This document shows positions 53,711 through 61,688 of a DNA stretch of 64,000 bases, one piece after another. The stretch is from Magnetococcales bacterium WMHbin3 (GTDB lineage: Bacteria; Pseudomonadota; Magnetococcia; Magnetococcales; Magnetaquicoccaceae): the NCBI GenBank assembly GCA_002753185.1, contig PDZX01000002.1, positions 62,001-126,000 of the forward strand. The letters run 5' to 3'. Made by a program: the position numbers and the translations under genes. Position 1 is the stretch's first letter. Each line of letters begins with the position of its first letter. The notes below the pieces were generated by a model. It was not told where the DNA came from. It searched no databases and was given only the letters and a program-made list of their open reading frames with translations.

Positions 53711-55468
53711 TCATGCATGGATATCGACGCAGGCGGCTTCTTCCCGCGCATTCCGGCCTGCCCGGTATTTGGCCAGCAATCCCATAGACAGTACGGAGAT
53801 GATGGGACAGATGGAGGCCACCGCGAGGATGCCGAACCCTTCCACCACACCCACCGCCCCGCCGACCCCCAGGCCAATGGAGAGGACCAGGGGGACGGTG
53901 ATCGGTCCGGTGGTGACGCCCGCGCTGTCCCAACCGATGTTGACGAACTCCTCCGTGGAAAAATGGGTCAGGACGAGCGCCAGCAGATAGGCGGGGATCA
54001 GCAGGTGGGCGAGGGCGAGATCGAAAATGATTTTCGCCACGCCGATGGCCATGCCGAAGGCGACGCCCAGGGAGACGGAGCGGATGAGCGCTTGCTTTTT
54101 GAATACCCCTTGGGTGAGGTTTTCGACCGTCACCCCCAGGGCGTTCAGTGCCGGTTCGGCCAGGGTGGCGCCGAAGCCGAGCAGCCAGGAAAACAGCAGG
54201 ACGATCATCAATCCCAACAGATAGAGGTAGAGTGGCGACTCCTCCATTGCCGGAATGTGGGTGAACGCACCAGGCAGCAATCCGCCGGTTTGGGCGCCGA
54301 GACTGGACAGTCCATGTGTCAAGCCAAGATTAAAAATGCACATTCCTAATAATGTTAAAATAATTCCGTATGTAACTACGCCGGCGTTGGCGATCTTCTC
54401 GCGCAGCATCACCCGGAGCACGAGCATCAGGAAGGCCACCAGTGGCAGGATGGCGCGCATGCCCAGCACGATATCCGAACCGGGGGAAGTCTCATGCCAG
54501 GGCAGGTCGCCGACCGGAGTGGCGACCGGGTTGGCCGCCGCGAGAATGGTGGCCACCGGGACGGTTTCCCGGACATAAATCGCCAGGGCCATCACGCCGA
54601 TCACCGGAAAAAGGGAGGCCAGGGTCACGATGCCGAAACCGGACAGTTTCGTGTTGCCCTTGCCGGCCGACGAGGCGATGCCGATCCCCAGCGCCAGCAC
54701 CAGAGGGACCGTGACCGGTCCGGTGGTCACCCCTCCGCAATCCCAGGCCAGGCCGAGAATCTTTTCCAGTTCCGGATCGTTCAGAGCATACAGGGTGACC
54801 AGCAGGGCCGGGATGACGGAGAGGTAGATCAGGGGTTTCAGGCTCCAGTCATACAGGAAGCGCAGCGTGCCGAGGACAGCGGCCAATCCCACTCCGCCAC
54901 CCACCATTAGGACCAGGGCGCCGGACCAGTCGTTCAGCAGGGCGAAGAGGTAGGGCGCCTTTTCCACCGAGACGATTTGACCGGCGGTCTTCAAGGCCCC
55001 GATGGCGGGTTCCGCGAAGGTCACGCCCACCCCCAGCAGAAAGGCGATCATCAGCACGCTTGGCAACGAGCTTTTTTTGGGCAGGAGATTGCCGATGGTT
55101 TCTCCGAAAGGCATCAGGCCCTGCATCAGCCCTTCTATGAACAACATTAGACCGATGATAACGCCAATCATTCCAAAAGTTATTGATAATGCCGGTTCGA
55201 CAATGCGGTTCAATATAAAGATTTGAAACAGGGACATATAGATGGCCAGGGGCAGAACAGCCTTGACCTGTTCCAAAAAGCGATCCTTGGTATAATTTTT
55301 GAGGAGGCGGTAGATGTCCACTCCCTGCAGCCGGATCCGTTGCGCGACATAGGGAATGATCTTCCCCTGGGTATCGCGGGTGATGCCGGGCGCCAGTTTG
55401 TTGTAGCTGATGCTTTGTGCGACCAGGGTCGTATCGCGCAGGTACTGTCCGTAGCGGATGGATGGCAT
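53711..55468 (-). CDS. fused double DUF1538 membrane protein
   Basis: 585 residues, two DUF1538 units in one chain. There is an N-terminal soluble extension of about 60 residues. Unit 1 is about 60-310 (GVTFAEPAIGALKTAG; LAWDCGGVTTGPVTVPL; GFGIVTLASLFPVI). Unit 2 is about 330-570 (GATLAEPALNALGVTV; IGWDSAGVTTGPITVPL; GFGILAVASICPII). It thus equals the UmpA-UmpB pair as a single polypeptide, and lies in the same operon as a separate pair. The start at 55468 has only a weak ribosome site. A cation/proton antiporter role is inferred from the family. Confidence 0.85.
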   Translation of the reverse strand: MPSIRYGQYLRDTTLVAQSISYNKLAPGITRDTQGKIIPYVAQRIRLQGVDIYRLLKNYTKDRFLEQVKAVLPLAIYMSLFQIFILNRIVEPALSITFGMIGVIIGLMLFIEGLMQGLMPFGETIGNLLPKKSSLPSVLMIAFLLGVGVTFAEPAIGALKTAGQIVSVEKAPYLFALLNDWSGALVLMVGGGVGLAAVLGTLRFLYDWSLKPLIYLSVIPALLVTLYALNDPELEKILGLAWDCGGVTTGPVTVPLVLALGIGIASSAGKGNTKLSGFGIVTLASLFPVIGVMALAIYVRETVPVATILAAANPVATPVGDLPWHETSPGSDIVLGMRAILPLVAFLMLVLRVMLREKIANAGVVTYGIILTLLGMCIFNLGLTHGLSSLGAQTGGLLPGAFTHIPAMEESPLYLYLLGLMIVLLFSWLLGFGATLAEPALNALGVTVENLTQGVFKKQALIRSVSLGVAFGMAIGVAKIIFDLALAHLLIPAYLLALVLTHFSTEEFVNIGWDSAGVTTGPITVPLVLSIGLGVGGAVGVVEGFGILAVASICPIISVLSMGLLAKYRAGRNAREEAACVDIHA

Positions 55469-55496
55469 GGTGTTGATGTCTCTCTCGTGGCGCGAT

Positions 55497-56006
55497 TCAG
55501 GGCTGTGATGCCGATTTTTCGGAATGGATGACCTGTCCGCGGCTGGTGAACGCCTGGGCCTGCGTCCCCCAGTGATAGACATGCACCGATTCCATGATTG
55601 GCGCGTTGATCGGTTGTTCGGCCTGCCAGGAGACGACAAAACTGGCGCCGGCCCCTCCCTGGGCCTCCCGGTTTTCCACGAAGAACCCTTGCGAGGAGAG
55701 GCGCGTCAGGGCGCGCGGTTGTTCGAGGTAGTCGCGCAGCAGGCGGCCACTCGAATCGTGGTAGCGAACCGATGTGATGATCATGTCATGGCGCGGATCG
55801 GTATTGCGCACGCTCAGCATGACCGAGAGCAGGGCATTTTCCGGCTTGCCCCGGTCGTTGAGGTTGCCGTGCCATACCGAGGAGTAGACCGGCACGTAAA
55901 CCGTCCCGCCCGTGGCACGGGGTGGCGGTTCCTGCGCGTGGGCGAAGGGCAGCCAGGTCAACATGGCGATGAGCAGCGGAGCGAATGAGCGAGCGGATGC
56001 GGGCAT
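55497..56006 (-). CDS. DUF3124 secreted or periplasmic protein
   Basis: 169 residues. The signal peptide is about 1-24 (FAPLLIAMLTWLPFAHA). The DUF3124 core is TVYVPVYSSVWHGNLNDRG, LLSVMLSVRNTDP, IITSVRYHDSSGRLLRDYL and the C-terminal ASFVVSWQAEQPINAPIMESV. The function of the family is unknown. GGAGG lies about 7 bases before the ATG. It is first in the long minus-strand operon that runs to 46149, 28 bases ahead of the fused DUF1538 gene. Confidence 0.82.
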   Translation of the reverse strand: MPASARSFAPLLIAMLTWLPFAHAQEPPPRATGGTVYVPVYSSVWHGNLNDRGKPENALLSVMLSVRNTDPRHDMIITSVRYHDSSGRLLRDYLEQPRALTRLSSQGFFVENREAQGGAGASFVVSWQAEQPINAPIMESVHVYHWGTQAQAFTSRGQVIHSEKSASQP

Positions 56007-56051
56007 GGGGCACCTCCATGGCGCGGCAATATGGGTTGAGCCGTTAGGGTC

Positions 56052-56083
56052 AGCTTAACCCAGTTGCCTGACTTTTTCCTGAC
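56052..56083 (-). promoter_or_regulatory. weak fifth copy of the 11-bp-repeat operator-promoter
   Basis: On the minus strand, GTCAGGAAAAA (56083-56073) and GTCAGGCAACT (56072-56062), then 4 bases and TAAGCT (56057-56052). Period, gap and place ahead of the DUF3124 start match sites 1-4, and the TCA near the start of each repeat is shared. The second half of the repeat and the -10 box fit poorly, so this is tentative. Confidence 0.4.
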
Positions 56084-56104
56084 AGGTGGGGAAGAAAAGG
56101 GGTC

Positions 56105-56836
56105 CTACCGTGATGGCATTATTTGCAGTAGGTCGCGAAATGGTGGGGTGGTTTGGCCTGGGCCGGCGAGAAAATAGTCGGCCACGTCGGGATGCAGCGA
56201 AGCGTGCCGCCAGGCATCGTACCGGCGGTTCAGTTCGGCGATGTCGAGTCGTCCCGCATCGAACAGCTACATGGTGTCCTCGATCTCCTGTTTCAGTGCG
56301 TTCAGGCGGTCCTGGCGAGTCTGTTGCAGGGCATCCCGATCCAGTGCGAGAATACGAATGGTATTCGCGGCTCTGGGATCCAGGGCATCGTGATCGGGGT
56401 TCCAAACCGGACACAGGCAACCGAAGTCGTCGATATAAAAAAATCGCCACGGGTCTTCCAGGGTTGGATCGATCAGGGGGGCGCCGGGTTCCGTGTCCGG
56501 TGGAAAACGGTCCCCCTTGGCGTGATTGCAAATGCCGCATGACCAGAGAAAATTCTCCCAAGTCATGGCAAATTGGGGAAAAACCGCCTTGGGTCGGAAG
56601 TGTTCGATCTGGGAAGATTCGTTGCCGCTGCACCACATGCAGGTTTCTCCGCGACCACTCATGCGTCTCAATGCGGCAATCACGTTTTCCTGGAACCAGG
56701 ATTGCTGCCTGACGGATGCGTAAACGGACGCCGCTTTTTGCGTGGGATTGTCAGTCGAGACTATTGAATCCGTTTTGTCTTGCAGTCTCTTCTTGATCGG
56801 CTCCGCAAGCGCGGGACGACGGCGCAGGCGGCGCAT
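56105..56836 (-). pseudogene. ptuB: PtuB-like HNH endonuclease interrupted by an in-frame amber codon
   Basis: The frame from the ATG at 56836 gives 189 residues ending EIEDTM, then TAG at 56267-56269. Translation of the same frame past it gives 53 more coding-like residues (LFDAGRLDIAELNRRYDAW ... LHPDVADYFLAGPG ... FRDLLQ) before a second TAG at 56105. A zinc/HNH core is visible: CMWCSGNESSQIEHFRPK, then FLWSCGICNHAKGDRF. The interrupted tail looks like the conserved end of the family, so this is either a recent nonsense mutation, a sequencing error or readthrough. The catalytic core lies before the stop and may still fold. The start overlaps the ATPase stop (ATGA). Confidence 0.72.
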
Positions 56837-58068
56837 CACGGCACCATGTGGTCGGGCAACCGGTCGAAGGCCAGGGTCATCTGCTCGCGCAACCGGTGAT
56901 GCTCCTCGGCCTCGGTCTCCGGGAGCTTGCCCAGGGCGCGGAGTTTGGCATCCAGGGTCTGCCAGCGGGCGATCTGCCGGTTGGCCCATCGGGATCGCAC
57001 GCTTTGCAGCCCGAAGGCCACCCCCAGCAAGGTCTTTTCCGCCCGTCCCAAACGCAGCCGTTCGTATTCCATGCCGGTCAGCACGCGCGGATTGGGGTCC
57101 CGATCCCCCGGCGCGGGCAACACGATGATCCCGTTGGGATCGGCGGCCTGGGCGACCAGCGGGCTGTGGGTGGCCACCATGAATTGCACTTTGGGAAAAT
57201 GGCTCTTCAGCCATTCGGGGAGGTCGCGCTGCCAGGAGGGGTGCAGATGTGCCTCGATTTCGTCGATCAGCACCAACCCCGGACAATCGACGATCAGACG
57301 CCCTCCCTCCTCCACGAACAGTCCCTCCACCCCACGGGCCTGCGCCATGGCCTGAATCAGGTCGAGAACCAGGGAATAGACGATCTTGCAGCCGTCGCTC
57401 ATGGCATCCATGGGGAGTTCCGGACCATCGCCATCCCGTACCAGCACATGATCCACGGTAATCCGGGAAATTTTCATGTCATAGGGCAGCAAGCCATCGT
57501 TCAACAGGGTGATGACGGCCTCCAGAAGCTGCCTCGAAGGGGCATGGTTGCTCTCCAGAGTGCGAAAATAGTGTGTTTTCAGCCAGGTTTCGCCCTCGCT
57601 CAGGGCCGCATCCTCCCGGAAGAGGGTGACCAGGTTGCGCAGCATGCCTGCCGACTGGCTCAAGCGCAGGGATTCCGGGGAACCCCCTGACAGGCGGCGC
57701 ATGGGTCCATAACCGGCGGCGAAGAGACCCTTCTGCCCAAAAGCGAGCATATCCCATTTTGCTTTCTGCAATGCGCTGTTTTTTAAAAACATCTTTACAT
57801 GGGTCGTCTGGTCGGGCAGAACGAATTCGGCGTTGATTTCGCTTGCGGACTGGCCGTGACTGGTGAAATACCGGGTCTCCGCCAGGAAATTGATGATATG
57901 GGGTCCCAGGCAAGCCATGGCCATGCCTTGCAACAGGGTGGACTTGCCGGTGGTGTTGCCGCCGACGAAGACGTTCCAGCCGGCGAAGCTGCCGTCCGGC
58001 CTGGTAAAATCAAGGGTCAACTTCCCGAATTTCTTGATGTTGTTAAATGCGATTGATTTCAGATACAT
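56836..58068 (-). CDS. ptuA: Septu-like PtuA ATPase (OLD/ABC-type)
   Basis: 410 residues. RecF/OLD-like start KSIAFNNIKKFGKLTLDF, Walker A FVGGNTTGKSTLLQGM near residue 37, then the ABC signature region MSDGCK and Walker B GLVLIDEIEAHLHPSWQ near 268-284, and the H-loop MVATHSPLVAQAA. An OLD-type ATPase next to an HNH nuclease in ATGA overlap is the Septu (PtuA-PtuB) plan, also found as the effector of some retrons; no reverse transcriptase is seen here. The ATG lies 26 bases inside the 3' end of rimO, without a clear ribosome site, so it probably relies on coupling to rimO. Confidence 0.78.
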   Translation of the reverse strand: MYLKSIAFNNIKKFGKLTLDFTRPDGSFAGWNVFVGGNTTGKSTLLQGMAMACLGPHIINFLAETRYFTSHGQSASEINAEFVLPDQTTHVKMFLKNSALQKAKWDMLAFGQKGLFAAGYGPMRRLSGGSPESLRLSQSAGMLRNLVTLFREDAALSEGETWLKTHYFRTLESNHAPSRQLLEAVITLLNDGLLPYDMKISRITVDHVLVRDGDGPELPMDAMSDGCKIVYSLVLDLIQAMAQARGVEGLFVEEGGRLIVDCPGLVLIDEIEAHLHPSWQRDLPEWLKSHFPKVQFMVATHSPLVAQAADPNGIIVLPAPGDRDPNPRVLTGMEYERLRLGRAEKTLLGVAFGLQSVRSRWANRQIARWQTLDAKLRALGKLPETEAEEHHRLREQMTLAFDRLPDHMVP

Positions 58069-59398
58069 GCGCCGTCACCACCCTGCCATGCAAATCGTAT
58101 TCTTCCGCCTTGGTGATCCTGACCGGAACCATGGAGCCGGGCCTGGGGATGTGGCCTTGCAAGTGGGTGAATCCATCGATCTCCAGGGCCTGGCCACGGG
58201 TGCGGCCACTCTTGTCGTCGTCCACCAGCACCGGGAGAGTCTTTCCCACCAGGGTGGCCAGCTTTTCCCGGCTGATCGTCTGCTGCAACGCCATGAGCCG
58301 GCCCCGACGCTCCTCGGCCACCTCGGAGGGGACCTTGTCGGGGAGTTGATGCGAGGCCGCCTCCGGTTCGTCGGAATAGGGGAATACCCCGACGTGATCG
58401 AAACGGACCCTGGCGACGAAGTCATGCAGAGACTGAAACTCCTCCTCGCTCTCACCAGGAAAACCGGTGATGAAGACCGCCCGCAAGGTCGCCTCCGGCA
58501 TGCGGGAGCGGATGCGTTCCACCAGGTCGAGGAGATCTTGTTCCCGTTCGGCCCTCTGCATCCGTTTCAGCACCGCGTCATGGGCATGCTGCAAGGGGAG
58601 ATCGAAATAGGGGAGCACCTTTTCCGAGGCGGCGATGTGATCGAGCAGGGCGTCGGTGATCAGGGTGGGGTAGAGATACAACAGCCGGATCCAGCGGATT
58701 TTTTTGATAGTCGTCAGACGGGCCAGCAGGGTCGTCAGGTCCACGCGGGGGCGCAGGTCACGACCATAGAGCGTGGTGTCCTGGGAGACCACATGCAACT
58801 CCTTGACCCCCCCATCGGCCAGCGCCCTGGCCTCCCCGACCACCTCGTCCAGGGGACGGGAACGGAACGGACCCCGCAGCTTGGGAATGATGCAAAACGA
58901 ACATGGATTGCCACACCCCTCCGCGATTTTGAGATAAGCGGTGTGGGGCAGGGTGGTGATGATCCGCGGCGCCCGCTCCGACGCAGTGGAAAAATCCGCC
59001 TCCGGCATGACCGGGGAGGAGGCTTGCACCAGTTCCAGCAGACGGTCGTGGCCGGTGGTCCCCAGCAATACGTCGATGGCCGGTATCTCCTCCCGCAACC
59101 GCTCCCCGTAACGCTGCGCCAGACAGCCGGTCACCACCAGACGCTTGCCGGGATAGGCCGCCTTGATGGCCGCCATCTCCTGAATCACCTCGCGGGACTC
59201 CGCCTCGGCGTCGGCCTTGAAGCCGCAAGTGTTCACCACCAGCAGATCGGCCTGCGCCGGATCGGTGGTGGGTTCGTATCCCCCCTCCAGAAAGCGGCCC
59301 AGCAGCCGTTCCGCGTCCACCACGTTCTTGGGGCATCCCAAGGAGAGCAGCCCCACCCGTAATCTTTTTTTCGCCAATGGCCTGACCTTGCCGCGCAA
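58043..59398 (-). CDS. rimO: ribosomal protein S12 methylthiotransferase RimO
   Basis: 451 residues. The UPF0004 domain has its three cluster cysteines in SLGCPKN, VNTCGF and VTGCLAQ. The radical SAM core has CGNPCSFCIIPKLRGPFRSR. The C-terminal TRAM domain ends in VSEINRI. RimO adds a methylthio group to Asp88 of S12, and the SLGCPKNxVD form distinguishes it from MiaB. The start is a TTG at 59398 with GGGAG 8 bases ahead, inside the end of yajQ. The last 26 bases hold the start of the PtuA gene. Confidence 0.94.
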   Translation of the reverse strand: MRGKVRPLAKKRLRVGLLSLGCPKNVVDAERLLGRFLEGGYEPTTDPAQADLLVVNTCGFKADAEAESREVIQEMAAIKAAYPGKRLVVTGCLAQRYGERLREEIPAIDVLLGTTGHDRLLELVQASSPVMPEADFSTASERAPRIITTLPHTAYLKIAEGCGNPCSFCIIPKLRGPFRSRPLDEVVGEARALADGGVKELHVVSQDTTLYGRDLRPRVDLTTLLARLTTIKKIRWIRLLYLYPTLITDALLDHIAASEKVLPYFDLPLQHAHDAVLKRMQRAEREQDLLDLVERIRSRMPEATLRAVFITGFPGESEEEFQSLHDFVARVRFDHVGVFPYSDEPEAASHQLPDKVPSEVAEERRGRLMALQQTISREKLATLVGKTLPVLVDDDKSGRTRGQALEIDGFTHLQGHIPRPGSMVPVRITKAEEYDLHGRVVTAHVSEINRI

Positions 59399-59402
59399 TC
59401 GC

Positions 59403-59888
59403 CTACTCCCGGAAGTTGATGAACTGCAACGGCAGGTCGTAACCCGCCTCCTTGATGTGGTTGATGGCCACCTGCAGGTCGTCCCGCTGCTTGCCAGTCA
59501 CCCGCACCTGCTCCCCCTGAATCGCCGCCTGCACCTTCAGCTTGCTCGTCTTGATCCCGGCCACGATTTTTTTCGCCAAATCGGAGTTCACCCCCTGCCG
59601 CACCGTGATCTGCTGCCGCTTCGTCCCCCCGGAGGCGGTCTCCACCGTGCCGTACTCCAGCACCCTGATCTCCACCTTGCGCCGCGTCAGCTTCTCCCGC
59701 AGCACCTCCAGCACCTGGTTGAGCTTGTAGTCGTCGTCGGCGTGCACCTTGATCACCGCCTCGTCCCGCTCCACCTTGCACTTCGAGCCGCGAAAGTCGT
59801 AGCGGGTGCCGATTTCTTTGGTCACCTGGCCGAGGGCGTTGTCCACTTCCTGCATGTCCACTTCGGACACCACGTCAAAAGAAGGCAT
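59403..59888 (-). CDS. yajQ: YajQ/DUF520 cyclic di-GMP-binding protein
   Basis: 161 residues with the family start PSFDVVSEVDMQEVDNAL and the conserved TRYDFRGSK, DDDYKLNQVLEVLREKL and INFRE end. Two ferredoxin-like subdomains can be followed. YajQ proteins bind nucleic acids and, in Xanthomonas-type members, cyclic di-GMP. It lies 9 bases after lolA and 4 before rimO, in one operon. Confidence 0.94.
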   Translation of the reverse strand: MPSFDVVSEVDMQEVDNALGQVTKEIGTRYDFRGSKCKVERDEAVIKVHADDDYKLNQVLEVLREKLTRRKVEIRVLEYGTVETASGGTKRQQITVRQGVNSDLAKKIVAGIKTSKLKVQAAIQGEQVRVTGKQRDDLQVAINHIKEAGYDLPLQFINFRE

Positions 59889-59897
59889 GGGTCTCTC

Positions 59898-60590
59898 CTA
59901 TGGTTGATCGTTCATCTCTTTGTTTTCGATCACGTCCACCCCCTTGGGCACCACGAACCGGAACCGCTCCGCCGGAATCGCGGCATTGGGCCGCCAGTTG
60001 CTGAAGGTGAACAGCGAGCGGTGTTGCAGCGAATCCTCCACGATGAAATCCCGGATTTCGTCCCGATCCGGCCACAGCGTGACCGAAATTCTTTTCACCG
60101 TGCCTTCCTTGAGCGGACGCAACTCCACCGCCGGCAGCTTCGGATCCGGTCCGGGTTTCACCTCCCAGGTGAAGGTCTCCTCCAGCCGCTTGCCGGAGGT
60201 GAGAAATCCCGCCGGGGTCTTTTCCAGACGGCCCGCTGGCGAGCGGGTCACCTGCTTGAGATCGGGTTCGTAGAACCACACCGTCTCGCCGTCCGCCAGG
60301 ATCAGTTGTTCGTAGGGCGCGCTGTAATCCCAACGGAATCGCCCCGGACGAGCGGCGGAAAATTGACCGCGGCTTTCCCTGGGTTGATCCCCGGCGGCAT
60401 CCGGCATGTGCTGGACAAAATCCGCTTGCAGGCTCTTCAGCTTGTCCAAAAAGGCTTGCAGGCGTTGCACTTCCGGCGGCATGGCGGGTGTTTCGGCGGC
60501 TTGCGCGGTCGTGGAGACGCTCACACCCCCCAGCCAGAGTCCCAATGCCAGGCCCAGAATCCTGTGGATCGATCGTGTTGATTTTGGCAT
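59898..60590 (-). CDS. lolA: outer-membrane lipoprotein carrier protein LolA
   Basis: 230 residues. The signal peptide is about 1-31 (ILGLALGLWLGGVSV, cleaved near TAQA). The mature protein shows the LolA pattern: LDKLKSLQADFVQ, GQFSAARPGRFRWDYSAPYEQLILADGETVWFYEPDL with QVT, and an N-W-R-P region near the end. It carries lipoproteins from LolCDE across the periplasm to LolB. It is the first gene of lolA-yajQ-rimO-ptuAB. Confidence 0.92.
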   Translation of the reverse strand: MPKSTRSIHRILGLALGLWLGGVSVSTTAQAAETPAMPPEVQRLQAFLDKLKSLQADFVQHMPDAAGDQPRESRGQFSAARPGRFRWDYSAPYEQLILADGETVWFYEPDLKQVTRSPAGRLEKTPAGFLTSGKRLEETFTWEVKPGPDPKLPAVELRPLKEGTVKRISVTLWPDRDEIRDFIVEDSLQHRSLFTFSNWRPNAAIPAERFRFVVPKGVDVIENKEMNDQP

Positions 60591-60664
60591 GAATTTCGCT
60601 TCGTTAATAGTGGTTTATCCCGGCATGGTTTCCGACGGCCGCAACCCTTGCCTCGACAGGGCAT

Positions 60665-61135
60665 ATGGACATGATCTCTCTTCCCGAACTCCCGCAGCGG
60701 GACGCGCAATCCGCGCTGGAACTGGCGAGCCGCCTTGCCGGTTCCGAATCCCGCCTGAATGAGGCGCCCCTCCCACCGGCTTGGGAAGAGGAATTGGCCG
60801 ATGCGATTTTCCGGAGTCTCTCCTCGACCTTGCCCGTCGCCGTGGTAGCTTACTGGAATCCGCGTCTGCGCAAAAGTCATTTGGTGAGCAGCATGCCCGC
60901 GACCGAACCGGGCAATCCGCACCACCTGGTGGACGGCCTCATCCATGGCGCGGTCCCGCGCGTGCGGCACTGGCGTCAGCAGGAGTGGTTCTTCCATCTG
61001 TGGATGGGCGCTCCCCTGGAAACCTGGGACCGCCTGCTGGTGGTGGAGTCCGAGGGTCGGCTCTCCGCCGCCGAGTTCAACACCCTGCTGCAACAGGAGG
61101 TGGGCAGGTTCACTCCGACGCGGGCGCGGGCGTGA
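60665..61135 (+). CDS. hypothetical protein
   Basis: 156 residues, soluble, not recognised. It contains an N-terminal helix (RDAQSALELASRLAGSE), a beta-rich middle with VAVVAYWNPRLRKSHLV, and a Trp-rich part (HWRQQEWFFHLWMGAPLETWD). No signal or membrane segment is seen. It diverges from lolA by 74 bases and its end overlaps the convergent gene at 61110-61643 by 26 bases. Confidence 0.5.
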   Translation: MDMISLPELPQRDAQSALELASRLAGSESRLNEAPLPPAWEEELADAIFRSLSSTLPVAVVAYWNPRLRKSHLVSSMPATEPGNPHHLVDGLIHGAVPRVRHWRQQEWFFHLWMGAPLETWDRLLVVESEGRLSAAEFNTLLQQEVGRFTPTRARA

Positions 61136-61643
61136 CCTCCCCGGCGCGGCGCAACAGCCGGCGCGCCAGTTGGAACGTTTCGGCCTGAAAGAATCCGTCC
61201 CGTTTGGCCAGCCGGACCCGTTCCACGAAACGGTCCATTTCCCCGGGCGCGGCGGCAACACTCGCCAGGGCGCCCCCGGCCAGTTGCCCGGCCTGGCTCA
61301 GCTCCACGCGCCAGGCGGGTGAGGCCGCATCGGGGTCGCGCCAGGCGCGTTGCGCGGGCGCGGGCTTGCGTCGTTGTCCGGTTTTGGCATAGAGTGCCAG
61401 GGCCTCTTCCTCCGTCTCCGGGATGGGGGGCGCCGTCTTGCCCAGCAGCCAGGCGCGGATCGCGCCCTTGCGGGAGATGGCCAGGCGAAAGGAAAACCGT
61501 GACCAGAGGCTCTCCCGCTCCGGCGGGCGCAGGGACCATCTCTCCCGCACGGCATCCGCCAGCGGTTCCGCGATCCGTCCCATGGCGCGGATCCAGCCGC
61601 GCGGGCCTTCGGTGGTTGCGGATTCCAGTTTGAGCATCGTCAT
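61110..61643 (-). CDS. hypothetical protein
   Basis: 177 residues, basic and helical, not recognised. Visible parts are an N-terminal ESATTEGPRGWIRAMGRI, a central SRFSFRLAISRKGAIRAWLLG, and a C-terminal ERVRLAKRDGFFQAETFQLARRLL helix. No signal or membrane segment. A start two codons downstream is equally likely, as no ribosome site is clear. It overlaps the convergent unknown gene by 26 bases and diverges from the hydrolase gene. Confidence 0.5.
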   Translation of the reverse strand: MTMLKLESATTEGPRGWIRAMGRIAEPLADAVRERWSLRPPERESLWSRFSFRLAISRKGAIRAWLLGKTAPPIPETEEEALALYAKTGQRRKPAPAQRAWRDPDAASPAWRVELSQAGQLAGGALASVAAAPGEMDRFVERVRLAKRDGFFQAETFQLARRLLRRAGEVTPAPASE

Positions 61644-61688
61644 TCGGCGCTCGTTGGCCCTCCAAAAAGGAGTTGTGCGTTTTTCGAT

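Noticed and set aside
56267-56269. TAG in ptuB as programmed pyrrolysine insertion or readthrough
   Set aside because: No pyl genes, suppressor tRNA or readthrough context can be seen in the window. A nonsense mutation or base error is simpler.
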